A stretch of DNA of 64,000 nt, from NCBI GenBank assembly GCA_910577435.1, contig CAJTLV010000001.1, positions 245,333 to 309,332 of the forward strand, read 5' to 3'. Shown in pieces: positions 8,164 to 17,760 of the stretch. Source of the DNA: an uncultured Christensenella sp. (lineage in GTDB: Bacteria; Bacillota; Clostridia; Christensenellales; Pumilibacteraceae). The notes below the pieces were generated by a model, which was not told where the DNA came from, made no database searches, and worked only from the letters and a program-made list of their open reading frames with translations. Both the position numbers and the translations under genes were made by a program. Every line of letters starts with the position of its first letter. Positions within the stretch are counted from its first letter, which is position 1.

Positions 8164-10587
8164 ATGCTTTTAAGAACAAAAAAATCTTTAATAAGTTTGC
8201 TCGTTATGATATGCGCTTTGCTGTTTGCGACGGTAGTAACAGCCCTTACGCAAAGCGTCAAAGCGTATGCGTATACAACCGAACAATTAGATGTGGCGAC
8301 CGTAATAGATATTTATAACGAAGACACGAAAAAATTTAAGGGAGAAGGCCTAAATAATTTAGCCTTAAACGCGGGATATTCCGATTTAAACGCTATGATA
8401 AGTGCGGCAACGGATGAGGGAACGGCGTTATCGCCGAAATTTACCGATACGGTGGTTCAGCTCGGTGTGGACAGAACAGCCGGCGGTTCCGACCTTAAAT
8501 GGGCGCCCGTATACCTTTCGCGCTCATCCGACGGCGACGCAATATTAACCTTGTGGCTTGCAACCGACATATATAAAAGCACTTGGTCGGACGGCACGTT
8601 TTCCACAAATGCTACTCAGACTTTTAACGACAATACAATTTTCTCCAACACTTATGACGGCAGCTTTATAAGGCATAAATTAAACGGTAAAACGGGATGG
8701 ACTACAAGTTGGGGTAGTGGAAGCAACCAAAGCAACGCAAACGAAAATATTGGCACAATGGTAAGCGATTTTTACGGCATCGGAGAGCTGTCAAGCTATG
8801 TAGTCACGCCTTCAATGGTAAGCTGGCAGACCGGTACGGGTAGCAACCGTATGAAAAACGACCCTGATTGGGCCGGAAATGCTTCGCTTACGACATATTA
8901 TCCCTGCGATTGGGTAAACGATAACGTATGGCTGCCGAGTATGTATGAAGTATACGATAAAGATATTACCGCTAACAGCACTGCAAAGTTATCGTCTTTG
9001 ACAGCCGACGGCGGACTGTGGGGTGTTAAAGTTGGGAACGTTAATTCTCTAAACGATAGCTATAGTTGGCTGCGTTCCGGTAACCCTATTGTCTATTATA
9101 GTTCGTGTTTGCTGGGAACCTCCGGTAATTATGGCGCCTTTGATGTTGGCAGTGCCTACGGTATTCGGCCCGCACTACACATAAATCTGAACTCTGTCGC
9201 GCAAAATACTGATCATATGCACGTCTGGGGAAGCGCGGATAACGACGGTTGGATAGTAACCGCTCCGGCAACCTGCGTGAGCAAGGGTCTAGAAGAACGT
9301 AAGTGCTCTGCGGAATACTGTCCGTTGCCAGATAGCAAAGAATCGAGAGAAACCGATATTGACGCAAACGCGCACTCGTGGGGAGAATGGACTTTAAGCA
9401 AAGCCGCAACCTGCACCGAAAACGGCGAAGAAACGCGCGTGTGCGCTCACAATAACGCACATAAAGAAAAGCGAGAAACTGACGCCAACGGACACAATTG
9501 GGATCCCGAATCCGTGCGCGTACAACCTACCTGCACGACTGACGGCGCGGTTACGGGTACTTGCATTGTTTGCGGGGCGATTACCATCGAAACGCTGCCT
9601 GCGCTCGGACACGATAACGTTCGACACGAAGCAAAGGCTGCAACCTGTACGCAAATCGGTTGGAACGCATTTGAAACGTGCTCGCGTTGCGACTACTCCA
9701 CCTACGCGGAAATCGCCGCGCTCGGACACGTCTATGCAACCGAATTTACTGTTGATACGGCGGCAACCTGTACGGAAAAAGGAAGCAAGTCAAAGCATTG
9801 CACCCGTTGCGACGAAAAGAGCGCAGTAACGGAAATTCCGTTTGCGCCGCATATTTTGACACACGTCGCAAGAGTAGAACCGACATCGCAGGCGGACGGA
9901 AATATCGAATATTGGGAGTGTTCGATTTGCGCAAAGAAATTCTCTGACGGAAACGGAGAAAACGTTATTGACAACGTTGTAATTAAATTTCGGCTTGTAA
10001 AGCCTGACGATAACGGCGGCGAAAATCAAGTCGTCGTAACAACGCCCGACGGATTCACTCCCGATATAGAGCTTATCGTCACGGAAATCGCGCAAGAAAA
10101 TTACGGTACATACGAAGCGATAGCAAACAGCGTAAACGGCGAGATAGGGCTTGTGTACGACATTACGTTAAAGAGCAACGGTGTAACTATTCAGCCTGAC
10201 GGCACGCTGACAATAAATCTTTTGATCCCTACGGACTTGCGTGGCAAAATCTTCAAGATATTCCATCTGCACGGCAATGATGCGACGGAAACGAAATACA
10301 ATGTGGACGGCAATTACGCCGTCGTTACTGCCGACAGACTGTCCGAATTTATCTTCGTTGGCGAAAAGACGACTACACCTTCGTCCGAAGAAGGCAACGG
10401 ACTTTCGGACGGCGCGATTGCGGGAATAACGATAGGAGTAATAGTTGCCGTTCTGCTTGCAACATATATTTCGCTTTACTTCACTCTTTATCGCCGAAGC
10501 ATTTTGAAAGGTAAAGCGTTCGACGCTATATATATGCCGATGAACGCAATATTCAATAAGACAGAACAAAATGCACGAAAAGAATAA
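8164..10587 (+). CDS. large exported surface protein with cysteine-rich repeats and C-terminal membrane anchor
   Basis: An 807-residue protein with a signal peptide (cleavage after about residue 37, near SVKAYA). The N-terminal half resembles the DUF6273-type domain of Clostridia surface proteins, with WLPSMYEVYD, SYSWLRSG and GIRPALHINL. Residues of about 360-600 hold imperfect repeats with paired cysteines and LGH-type ends (TCTENGEETRVC, TCTTDGAVTGTCIVCG, TCTQIGWNAFETCSRC, TCTEKGSKSKHCTRC). A hydrophobic helix near residue 760 (GAIAGITIGVIVAVLL) and a short basic tail anchor it. There is no LPXTG. I start at 8164 because AGAGGTG precedes it. The role is unknown, probably cell surface; the base composition is AT-richer than that of the division genes. 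Confidence 0.8.
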   Translation: MLLRTKKSLISLLVMICALLFATVVTALTQSVKAYAYTTEQLDVATVIDIYNEDTKKFKGEGLNNLALNAGYSDLNAMISAATDEGTALSPKFTDTVVQLGVDRTAGGSDLKWAPVYLSRSSDGDAILTLWLATDIYKSTWSDGTFSTNATQTFNDNTIFSNTYDGSFIRHKLNGKTGWTTSWGSGSNQSNANENIGTMVSDFYGIGELSSYVVTPSMVSWQTGTGSNRMKNDPDWAGNASLTTYYPCDWVNDNVWLPSMYEVYDKDITANSTAKLSSLTADGGLWGVKVGNVNSLNDSYSWLRSGNPIVYYSSCLLGTSGNYGAFDVGSAYGIRPALHINLNSVAQNTDHMHVWGSADNDGWIVTAPATCVSKGLEERKCSAEYCPLPDSKESRETDIDANAHSWGEWTLSKAATCTENGEETRVCAHNNAHKEKRETDANGHNWDPESVRVQPTCTTDGAVTGTCIVCGAITIETLPALGHDNVRHEAKAATCTQIGWNAFETCSRCDYSTYAEIAALGHVYATEFTVDTAATCTEKGSKSKHCTRCDEKSAVTEIPFAPHILTHVARVEPTSQADGNIEYWECSICAKKFSDGNGENVIDNVVIKFRLVKPDDNGGENQVVVTTPDGFTPDIELIVTEIAQENYGTYEAIANSVNGEIGLVYDITLKSNGVTIQPDGTLTINLLIPTDLRGKIFKIFHLHGNDATETKYNVDGNYAVVTADRLSEFIFVGEKTTTPSSEEGNGLSDGAIAGITIGVIVAVLLATYISLYFTLYRRSILKGKAFDAIYMPMNAIFNKTEQNARKE

Positions 10588-10599
10588 CTAACGAAAAGC

Positions 10600-10620
10600 G
10601 GTGCGAGCGACAGGACTTGA
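10600..10620. repeat. 21-base copy of the tRNA-Leu 3' end
   Basis: This is an exact match, same orientation, to 10764-10784 minus offset, namely to the acceptor/T-arm end of the tRNA-Leu gene at 10763-10783. It looks like the duplicated core left by integration at a tRNA 3' end, or part of a repeat family. No integrase gene is nearby. Confidence 0.6.
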
Positions 10621-10740
10621 CGCATATTGCTTCGCAATCTGCCCGCTTCGTAGCTTAGCTACTCGCGCGCTCGCTACGAATATGCCACAGGCATATTCGC
10701 TTTCCGCTCGCGTCCTTACGGGTTCAAGTCCGTCGCAATC
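10621..10740. repeat. hairpin-rich palindromic element beside the tRNA gene
   Basis: Nested inverted repeats fill this stretch. The outer arms pair 10607-10620 with 10724-10736 (GGACTTGA/TCAAGTCC, then GCGAC/GTCGC with one bulged A). Inside are TTCGTAGC (10647-10654) with GCTACGAA (10673-10680), and GAATATGCC (10678-10686) with GGCATATTC (10690-10698). No plausible gene is present. It resembles a REP-like or tRNA-derived element. Confidence 0.5.
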
Positions 10741-10760
10741 AAAAACCCCCTTTCGGGGGC
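10741..10760 (-). terminator. terminator of the tRNA-Leu gene
   Basis: On the minus strand GCCCCC-GAAA-GGGGG is followed by five T. It lies directly after the CCA end of the tRNA. Confidence 0.85.
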
Positions 10761-10761
10761 T

Positions 10762-10844
10762 TGGTGCGAGCGACAGGACTTGAACCTGCACGGTTGCCCA
10801 CCGGATCCTAAGTCCGGCGCGTCTGCCAATTTCGCCACGCTCGC
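10762..10844 (-). tRNA. tRNA-Leu (anticodon UAG)
   Basis: An 83-base tRNA with encoded CCA. Acceptor arms GCGAGCG and CGCTCGC pair perfectly. The D-arm is GCG...CGC, the anticodon arm CCGGA-CTTAGGA-TCCGG has anticodon TAG, and a long variable arm (TGGGCAACCGT) is typical of leucine tRNAs. The T-arm is GCAGG-TTCAAGT-CCTGT. Its own promoter and terminator flank it. Confidence 0.95.
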
Positions 10845-10856
10845 AATTTCTTGTAT

Positions 10857-10885
10857 AGTTTATCACAAGTGCCGTGTGTTTGCAA
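10857..10885 (-). promoter_or_regulatory. putative sigma-A promoter of tRNA-Leu
   Basis: On the minus strand TTGCAA (10880-10885), a 17-base spacer and TAAACT (10857-10862), placing the start of transcription about 6 bases before the mature tRNA. Confidence 0.55.
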
Positions 10886-10902
10886 GCAATTAAATGGAAT
10901 TT

Positions 10903-11490
10903 CTACTGCAATCTGTTCGCGCGCACATATTCCCAATCAAGCGCGTCAGGCGGATTTTTCAGTTGGTCATACGCCTTTTTCATATTATTTGCTATGATTT
11001 CGACAGGCAATCCGCCGGTACAACCTCCGAATGCCGGCACTACCACCCTATTTGCGCCGCAATCGAGCGCTGCCATAAGACAGCTTCTCGTACAATGGTA
11101 CACCACCGTATGATCGCATATTTCGCTAGGCGCTTGCATAGACGGAGTATGCACCAGCTTTATTCCGTCCTTTTCGGTATCGATGACAATGCTAGATGCG
11201 ACGGGCTGCTCGCCGTACAGGTTGTCGATAATATACCGTTGAACTTTTTTCTGCAAACCGTCCCCGAACCACTGCGTAATTGCGAGATCGTATGCTCCGT
11301 CCATAAGTCCGTAGCCGTTCGCGGGCGAAACCACGCAGTCGACCTTGTGCGAACTCATAAACCAACAGAAATCACTGTTCACGACCTGCACATTCTTCAC
11401 TCCGTCAAACTCGTGTTTCCACGCTATGAACATATCGAAATCGTTGCTTAAAAGGATTATATCCAATTCGTTAATCGATCGCTTGCTCAT
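10903..11490 (-). CDS. macro-domain (ADP-ribose-binding) protein
   Basis: A 195-residue stand-alone macro domain. The ligand loop appears as VSPANGYGLMDGAYDLAI near residue 54, and the second loop as VPAFGGCTGGLPVE near 150. Such proteins bind or hydrolyse ADP-ribose derivatives; residues alone do not tell which. It overlaps the end of the MATE exporter gene by 20 bases and is transcribed after it, so the two are probably expressed together. The start at 11490 lies inside the exporter gene. Confidence 0.85.
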   Translation of the reverse strand: MSKRSINELDIILLSNDFDMFIAWKHEFDGVKNVQVVNSDFCWFMSSHKVDCVVSPANGYGLMDGAYDLAITQWFGDGLQKKVQRYIIDNLYGEQPVASSIVIDTEKDGIKLVHTPSMQAPSEICDHTVVYHCTRSCLMAALDCGANRVVVPAFGGCTGGLPVEIIANNMKKAYDQLKNPPDALDWEYVRANRLQ

Positions 11491-12970
11491 ATTCCGCCTT
11501 TGTTTCCGATCCTATTTCGCCGCATACAGTCGTCGCACACTCCGTCTCGCCCGCCTGTTGCGCCTCCGCGCCACGTTCGCCACGTTCGGCAACCGAGACT
11601 GCCGCCGCCTCCATTTTGCCTTTTCTGACGTAAACAAAGACAAAATACGCGATCTCCGCGACGGCGGTCATCGTCCACGACACCGTATACAAAAGGTACA
11701 GTGAAGGTATTGTCTTATAGTGCTCGAACACCGTATAGACCCAAACTATTCGAAATACGCACGAACCGAGAATCACTATTATCGTCGGAATGAGCGTTTT
11801 GCCCATACCGCGCGACGCAGAGATAGTACAGTCCATAAACGCCGACAAACCAAACGAATATCCCATAATCGACAGACGTTTCATACCGCCGGCTATCACT
11901 TCCGCATCGGACGTGAATATCGATAAGAAAGGTCTGCCGCACAACACGAATATCACGCCGAGTATCGCCGCTATTCCGAACGAATACGCCAAACAGATGA
12001 GATAACATTTAAGAATGTTCTTATGCTTTCCCGCGCCGTAATTCTGCGCGACGAAACTCGTACAGGCTATATAGAAAGCGCACATCACATTATATACGAA
12101 ATTATCGGCGTTTGCGGCAACGGAATTACCCTCGACCATCTTCGCATCGAACGTGTTTACTCCCGCCTGTATAAACAGATTTGCCGCCGAGAATATCGCA
12201 TTCTGTAAACCCGCAGGCAGTCCGAGCGCCAAGATCTCGCGAACTTCGCAAGCCCCTGCTTTCATCTGCTTTATACTCAGTCCGTACGGGCGCTTTGTTA
12301 TGCATAGCGCTATCACCGTCAGTACGGCAGATACGTATTGAGAAATCACGCTCGCTACCGCGACGCCTGCTACCGACAGATCGCACGCCACAACGAACAG
12401 TATATTCAATCCGATATTGAGTACCCCCGCCGCCGACAAAAAAATAAGCGGGCGCTTTGTATCTCCGTCGGCACTTAAAATACCGTTCCCGTAATTGTAG
12501 ACAGACAGTCCGGGCAAACCCGAAAAATATATGTAAATATATATAGCCGCGTCGTCGATGAATTCGCTCTTCGTGCCGAGCAAACGCAGAATAGGACGCG
12601 CAAGTCCTGCGCCGAGACCGAAAATGATCAAACCGAAAATCAGGCTGACGATAAACCCCGTATGTGAAATTTTGGCGACCTTTACGTCATTTTCGGCGCC
12701 GATATGGCGCGCAGCAAGCGCGTTTATTCCGCTGCCTATGCCGATAAGTATTCCCGTAAACAGCGCGACGTAAATAGTCGTCGATCCTATCGCACCTATC
12801 GCCTCCGCGCCGTTCGACGAAAACCGCCCGACAACCGCAAGGTCGGACATACTGAACAGAACCTGCAATACGTTAGTAAGTATAAGCGGCAGGCTGAACA
12901 GCAAAATCTTCTTGGCGGGCGATCCGACCGTGAGGTCGTGTTCCGTCCGATTGTGCTTTGCTTTCTCCAT
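11471..12970 (-). CDS. MATE-family multidrug/Na+ antiporter
   Basis: A 499-residue polytopic protein with about 12 membrane helices in two similar halves. The N-terminus reads GSPAKKILLFSLPLILTN, with the family feature SDLAVVGRF in helix 2. MATE proteins export drugs or metabolites in exchange for H+ or Na+. After the last helix there is an unusual tail of about 45 residues rich in Ala, Glu and Gly (AAAVSVAERGERGAEAQQAG). The gene heads a transcript with the macro-domain gene. Substrate unknown. Confidence 0.92.
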   Translation of the reverse strand: MEKAKHNRTEHDLTVGSPAKKILLFSLPLILTNVLQVLFSMSDLAVVGRFSSNGAEAIGAIGSTTIYVALFTGILIGIGSGINALAARHIGAENDVKVAKISHTGFIVSLIFGLIIFGLGAGLARPILRLLGTKSEFIDDAAIYIYIYFSGLPGLSVYNYGNGILSADGDTKRPLIFLSAAGVLNIGLNILFVVACDLSVAGVAVASVISQYVSAVLTVIALCITKRPYGLSIKQMKAGACEVREILALGLPAGLQNAIFSAANLFIQAGVNTFDAKMVEGNSVAANADNFVYNVMCAFYIACTSFVAQNYGAGKHKNILKCYLICLAYSFGIAAILGVIFVLCGRPFLSIFTSDAEVIAGGMKRLSIMGYSFGLSAFMDCTISASRGMGKTLIPTIIVILGSCVFRIVWVYTVFEHYKTIPSLYLLYTVSWTMTAVAEIAYFVFVYVRKGKMEAAAVSVAERGERGAEAQQAGETECATTVCGEIGSETKAEYEQAID

Positions 12971-12994
12971 AAGTTATATCGAATTACATCGAAT

Positions 12995-13022
12995 ATTTTA
13001 CCACATTGACCGATTATGTCAA
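12995..13022 (-). promoter_or_regulatory. putative sigma-A promoter of the MATE gene
   Basis: On the minus strand a perfect TTGACA (13017-13022), a 16-base spacer and TAAAAT (12995-13000). Confidence 0.6.
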
Positions 13023-13065
13023 CCGTTTTGACCGTTACGAATGAAATCATATAAAATTTACATAC

Positions 13066-13094
13066 TTGACAAGGACGATCGCCGATGTTAAACT
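13066..13094 (+). promoter_or_regulatory. putative sigma-A promoter of the PHP phosphatase gene
   Basis: A perfect TTGACA (13066-13071), a 17-base spacer and TAAACT (13089-13094), with GAGAGGTG and ATG 13113 following at once. Confidence 0.65.
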
Positions 13095-13112
13095 ATTTAC
13101 GAGAGGTGTCCG

Positions 13113-13922
13113 ATGTTAAAAAACTTCGATAAAATCACGTCGAGCGGCGGATGCGCCGCGACAATCAAAAGCAACTTTCACACTCACAATTATCTGTGCG
13201 GACACGCGGGCGGAACAGTCTCAGACTTTTGCAAAGTCGCTGTCGAGCACGGACTGAAAGCGCTCGGCATTTCCGATCACTGCGCGCCGCCGATCGGCTG
13301 GGTGCATAACCCCACGTTTTCGGTCGACCGTTTTTTTGCCAAATACCTGCCGCAATTCGACGAAGCCGAAAAACTGTACGGCGACAAAATTAAAATATTA
13401 AAGGGCGTAGAGATCGAATATTTCGACGGCTACGACGATTATTACCGCAAGCTACTCGGATCGCTCGATTATCTTGTTCTCGGTCAGCACGATTATATGA
13501 ACGGCGATGTGCGAAAGTCGGTCTATGCGGACGGCACAGACGAAAGCGACGCTATTGCATATTGCGACAACGTCAAACGCGGATTACGCTCCGGATATTT
13601 CGCACTGCTCGCCCATCCGGATATTATTTTCTATAACGGCATATCTATCACCGACAAAATCGCAACCGCATTCGACGACGTTGTCAAAACTGCGGTTAAA
13701 CTCGATATACCGCTCGAACTTAACGCCAACGGCATTCGATCGCACGCATTTAGGTATCCGACAGATCTCCTTATCGAACTTTGCAAAAAGCATAACGCAA
13801 AGGTTGTTGTATCCGCCGATTCACACTCGCCGAACGAAATGTGCGACGAGCCTATGTATAGGCTGTGCGCTTACGCCCGAACTACGGGATTGAACGTAGT
13901 CGACAATATACGGAAATATTAA
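13113..13922 (+). CDS. PHP-domain phosphatase (histidinol-phosphatase HisJ/HisK-like)
   Basis: A 269-residue metal-dependent phosphatase of the PHP superfamily. Metal-binding motifs are SNFHTHNYLCGHA near residue 23, GISDHC near 47, GVEIEYF near 95, LGQHDY near 115, LLAHPDI near 158 and SADSHSP near 231. In Firmicutes such proteins act as histidinol-phosphatase, but no other his gene is in the window, so the exact substrate is uncertain. It stands alone with its own promoter and ends near a hairpin terminator. Confidence 0.85.
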   Translation: MLKNFDKITSSGGCAATIKSNFHTHNYLCGHAGGTVSDFCKVAVEHGLKALGISDHCAPPIGWVHNPTFSVDRFFAKYLPQFDEAEKLYGDKIKILKGVEIEYFDGYDDYYRKLLGSLDYLVLGQHDYMNGDVRKSVYADGTDESDAIAYCDNVKRGLRSGYFALLAHPDIIFYNGISITDKIATAFDDVVKTAVKLDIPLELNANGIRSHAFRYPTDLLIELCKKHNAKVVVSADSHSPNEMCDEPMYRLCAYARTTGLNVVDNIRKY

Positions 13923-13954
13923 TACTGTACCACGAAAAGCAACAACACAATCAA

Positions 13955-13988
13955 AATGCTCCGACGAACACTATCGACGGAGCATTTC
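13955..13988. terminator. bidirectional terminator between the PHP gene and the ABC exporter operon
   Basis: A 10-bp perfect stem (AAATGCTCCG / CGGAGCATTT) with a 14-base loop lies between two convergent genes. The A-rich and T-rich arms fit termination in both directions. Confidence 0.6.
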
Positions 13989-14049
13989 GCTATGCCCGAA
14001 TTTTCTTTGCACTTCCTTCCATATGCGTCGAGCGCAATACGAAATGCTG

Positions 14050-15975
14050 TTACGACAGCTCGAAAGCACCCGTGTACAGCTTATAATACTGTCCCTTGTC
14101 GGCAATCAGCTTTTCGTGGTTGCCGCGCTCTATTATCTTACCGTGATCCAGCACTATTATCACATCGGAATTGCGCACAGTGGACAGTCGGTGTGCAATC
14201 ACGAACACCGTTCTTCCCTGCATAAGCGCATCCATTCCTCGCGAGACTATCGCTTCCGTTCGTGTATCTATGGACGACGTAGCTTCGTCGAGTATCATTA
14301 CGGGCGGATCTGCGACTGCGGCACGCGCTATCGACACAAGCTGACGCTGACCCTGCGAAAGGTTTGCGCCGTTACTTGTGAGCAATGTATTATATCCGTC
14401 TGGCAGACGGGTTATAAAATCGTCCGCGCCCGCCAGCTTTGCCGCCGCTATGCACTCCTCGTCCGTAGCGTCCAGCTTGCCGTAGCGGATATTGTCCATT
14501 ACCGTGCCCGTAAATAAGTTTACGTCCTGCAACACAATGCCCAGAGATCGACGCAGATCGGCTTTCTTTATCTTGTTGATATTTATTCCGTCGTAGCGTA
14601 TCTTGCCGTCTGCGATGTCGTAAAAACGGTTTATGAGATTGGTTATAGTCGTCTTACCCGCGCCCGTCGCACCTACAAACGCAACTTTTTGTCCCGGCTT
14701 CGCATATATGGAAACGTCGCGCAATACAGGCTTATTCGGCTCGTACTCGAAGTCGACTTCCGAAAGCACAACGTCGCCCGCAAGTTTAGTGTAAGTGACT
14801 GTGCCGTCGCCGTGCGGATGTTTCCACGCCCAGATACCGGTATGTTCCACGCATTCGACAAGCTCGCCGTCTATCTCTTTGACGTTTACGAGCGTAACAT
14901 ACCCGTCGTCCGTTTCGGGATTTTCGTCGACAAGTTCGAACATTCGACTCGCTCCCGCAAGCCCCATAACGACCGAGTTCACCTGCATTGAAACCTGATT
15001 TATATTGCCCGAAAACTGCTTTGTCATATTGAGGAACGGCACTATTATGCCGATGGACAGAGGCAACATACATATCGCGACGTTGGGTGCGCCGAGAAGA
15101 AGCATCGCCCCGCCGGATACCGCTATGATGACGTAAAAAATATTGCCGATATTGTTAAGAATAGGTCCGAGCATATTGCCGAACTTATTGGCGCGACGCG
15201 ACTCGTCGAAAAGCTCGCCGTTGATCCTGTCGAAATCGGCTATAGCCGCCTGCTCGTGGCAGAATACTTTCACGACCTTCTGACCGTTCATCATCTCTTC
15301 AATATAACCTTCGGTCTTGCCTATCGCCGCCTGCTGACGTCTGAAATACTTGGACGAATTTCCGCCGACGAACCGCGTGACAAACAGCATAATCACCGTA
15401 CAGGCTACGGCTATGAGGGTGAGCCACAGGCAATAATAGATCATAATGCAGAATATGGTTATTACAATAAGTCCCGAAATCAATATCTGCGGAATACTCT
15501 GCGAAATCAGCTGACGCAACGCGTCGATGTCGTTGGTATAATAGCTCATTATATCGCCGTGATTGTGCGTATCGAAATACTTGATCGGGAGATTTTGCAT
15601 TCCGTCGAACATCTTTTCGCGCATCTTTTGAAGCGTACCCTGCGTCATAATAGCGAGTAACTGTTGATACACAATGCCGGAAGCAAGCGACAGCACATAC
15701 AGTCCGCCGAGTATGAGCACCATCTCGGAAATTCGTCCGCCGACGGCGCTCCAATCGCCCGCCTTATAACTCGAATCTATAAGGTCGATTATATTCTGCA
15801 TAAATATGGCGGGTATCGAACTGATGACAGCGTTGAACAATATGCAAGCGACGGCTATCGGCAACATTACGGGATAGAATGCGAACATCAACTTTATGAC
15901 CCGTTTGAGCGTGCCTTTCTTGGCGGGAGCGCGTCCGTTCCCCTTTTCGCCCGTCGAGATTTTCACATTACGCAT
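14050..15975 (-). CDS. ABC exporter half-transporter with canonical ATPase site
   Basis: A 641-residue ABC exporter subunit: six membrane helices (about residues 30-330) fused to an ATPase domain. Walker A is GATGAGKTT, signature LSQGQRQL, Walker B MILDEATSSID with the catalytic glutamate, and the switch histidine is in AHRLST. A stretch of about 50 residues (DDGYVTLVNVKEIDGELVE and following) sits between the membrane and ATPase parts. It overlaps the preceding half-transporter by 8 bases and should form a heterodimer with it, as in BmrCD-like pairs. The substrate could be drugs, lipids or peptides. Confidence 0.92.
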   Translation of the reverse strand: MRNVKISTGEKGNGRAPAKKGTLKRVIKLMFAFYPVMLPIAVACILFNAVISSIPAIFMQNIIDLIDSSYKAGDWSAVGGRISEMVLILGGLYVLSLASGIVYQQLLAIMTQGTLQKMREKMFDGMQNLPIKYFDTHNHGDIMSYYTNDIDALRQLISQSIPQILISGLIVITIFCIMIYYCLWLTLIAVACTVIMLFVTRFVGGNSSKYFRRQQAAIGKTEGYIEEMMNGQKVVKVFCHEQAAIADFDRINGELFDESRRANKFGNMLGPILNNIGNIFYVIIAVSGGAMLLLGAPNVAICMLPLSIGIIVPFLNMTKQFSGNINQVSMQVNSVVMGLAGASRMFELVDENPETDDGYVTLVNVKEIDGELVECVEHTGIWAWKHPHGDGTVTYTKLAGDVVLSEVDFEYEPNKPVLRDVSIYAKPGQKVAFVGATGAGKTTITNLINRFYDIADGKIRYDGININKIKKADLRRSLGIVLQDVNLFTGTVMDNIRYGKLDATDEECIAAAKLAGADDFITRLPDGYNTLLTSNGANLSQGQRQLVSIARAAVADPPVMILDEATSSIDTRTEAIVSRGMDALMQGRTVFVIAHRLSTVRNSDVIIVLDHGKIIERGNHEKLIADKGQYYKLYTGAFELS

Positions 15976-17731
15976 TTTCCACCGCCTTTACCGCGTCGTC
16001 GGTGTTCTTTTTGTTTTGCGACGTGTAAATTTCGCGGTATATGGCATTGTTTTTAAGAAGTTCGTCGTTCGTTCCCACCGCGTCGATCTTTCCGCCGTCG
16101 AGAACGATTATTCTGTCCGCATCCTCGACCGAACCCGTGCGCTGTGCGATTATTATTTTGGTGGTATCGGGCGCATACTTTTTAAGTCCGTCGCGAATGA
16201 GTTTATCGGTATGAGTATCGACGGCACTCGTCGAATCGTCTAGTACCAATATTTTAGGTTTTTTGAGCAATGCGCGCGCTATGCACAATCGCTGTTTTTG
16301 TCCGCCGGAAACATTCGCTCCGCCCTGCTCGATATAAGTGTCGTAGCCGTCGGGGAAGGAAGAAATAAACTCGTCCGCCGCCGCCATTTTGCACGCCTCG
16401 ATCATCTCCTCGTCGGTGGCGTTCTCATTGCCCCAACGCAGATTTTCTTTTATGGTACCCGAAAACAGAATATTTTTTTGCAAAACGACCGCGACGGCAT
16501 TTCTGAGCGTTTCCACGTCGTATTCGCGAACGTTTTTGCCCCCGACGCATACCGAGCCTTCGGACACGTCGTACAGCCTACATATGAGCTGGATCAGAGT
16601 CGACTTGCTCGAACCGGTACCGCCGACTATGCCTATCGTTTCCCCCGATTTTATCGATAAATCGATATTTTCGAGCGCGTATCGCTCTGCTTTTTCGGAA
16701 TACTTAAACTTTACGCCGCTGAACCGTATGGAACCGTCTGCGATTTCGGTAATCGGATTTTCGGGATTATCGATAGTGCTTTTCTCGTTCAGCACCTCTA
16801 CGATACGCTTGCCGGACTCGCTCGCCATAGTTATCATAACGAACACCATAGACAGCATCATAAGACTGCTGAGTATCATAAAGCTGTAATTGAGCATTGC
16901 AGAAATTTGTCCGACGTTCATTGCCGACCCCGTCGAGGTGATGATCGTATACGAACCGAACGAAAGCACGAATATCATTACAGCGTACAGACAGAACTGC
17001 ATAACCGGTCCGTTAAATGCGAGTATACGTTCGGCGCGAGTAAAATCGCCGCAAATGTCGCGCGCGGCGGTTTTGAACTTCTGCTTTTCGTAGTCCTCGC
17101 GCACGAACGACTTGACGACGCGCATACCTTTGACGTTTTCCTGCACCGAGTTATTCAGATTGTCGTATTTTTTGAACACCTTGCGGAAAATAGGCATTGC
17201 CTTTCTGATTATCAGAAACAGCACGAACGCGAGAATGGGTATCACTACGGCAAATATCACGGACACCATTCCGCCCATAAGCGCCGCCATAACGACCGAA
17301 AACACGAACATCAACGGCGCACGCACTGCGATACGTATGATCATCATATACGCCATCTGCACGTTAGTCACGTCTGTCGTCATACGCGTAACGAGCGACG
17401 ATGTTTGAAACTTATCGATATTTTCAAATGAAAAGTTCTGCACTCGCTCAAACATATCGTGGCGCAGATTTTTAGCGAATCCGCACGAAGCGGTCGCACA
17501 CACAACACCGGACAGGACACCGAACAGCAACGATAAAAACGCCATTCCGACCAGCACAAGCCCGTAATAAACTATTGTCATAAACTCGCAACCGCCCTGT
17601 ATTTCGTTTACGAGTTCCGCCGTTATGTACGGAATGATACATTCCATAATAACTTCGAGCGTGACAAAAATAGGCGTTAATATCGACGCTTTCTTATACT
17701 CTCTTACACTCTTCGACAATTCTTTGATCAT
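15968..17731 (-). CDS. ABC exporter half-transporter with degenerate ATPase site
   Basis: A 587-residue partner of the following half-transporter, with six membrane helices and a C-terminal ATPase domain. Key sites depart from consensus: Walker A is GGTGSSKST (Ser for the last Gly), Walker B is ILVLDDSTSAVD (Asp in place of the catalytic Glu), and the switch region is IAQRTGSV (Gln for His). Signature VSGGQKQRL is intact. This is the usual asymmetry of heterodimeric exporters, in which one site hydrolyses ATP poorly. It is the first gene of the pair. Confidence 0.92.
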   Translation of the reverse strand: MIKELSKSVREYKKASILTPIFVTLEVIMECIIPYITAELVNEIQGGCEFMTIVYYGLVLVGMAFLSLLFGVLSGVVCATASCGFAKNLRHDMFERVQNFSFENIDKFQTSSLVTRMTTDVTNVQMAYMMIIRIAVRAPLMFVFSVVMAALMGGMVSVIFAVVIPILAFVLFLIIRKAMPIFRKVFKKYDNLNNSVQENVKGMRVVKSFVREDYEKQKFKTAARDICGDFTRAERILAFNGPVMQFCLYAVMIFVLSFGSYTIITSTGSAMNVGQISAMLNYSFMILSSLMMLSMVFVMITMASESGKRIVEVLNEKSTIDNPENPITEIADGSIRFSGVKFKYSEKAERYALENIDLSIKSGETIGIVGGTGSSKSTLIQLICRLYDVSEGSVCVGGKNVREYDVETLRNAVAVVLQKNILFSGTIKENLRWGNENATDEEMIEACKMAAADEFISSFPDGYDTYIEQGGANVSGGQKQRLCIARALLKKPKILVLDDSTSAVDTHTDKLIRDGLKKYAPDTTKIIIAQRTGSVEDADRIIVLDGGKIDAVGTNDELLKNNAIYREIYTSQNKKNTDDAVKAVENA

Positions 17732-17760
17732 TTATATCTACACTTATCCTTTGTATTTCA

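Noticed and set aside
10600..10740. Second tRNA gene suggested by TTCAAGTCC and acceptor-like sequence
   Set aside because: No anticodon arm or D-arm can be formed; only the 3' end of a tRNA is copied.
16600..17100. Degenerate ATPase motifs in the second ABC half-transporter taken as a sign of a pseudogene
   Set aside because: The same replacements are usual in one subunit of heterodimeric exporters, and the reading frame is intact.
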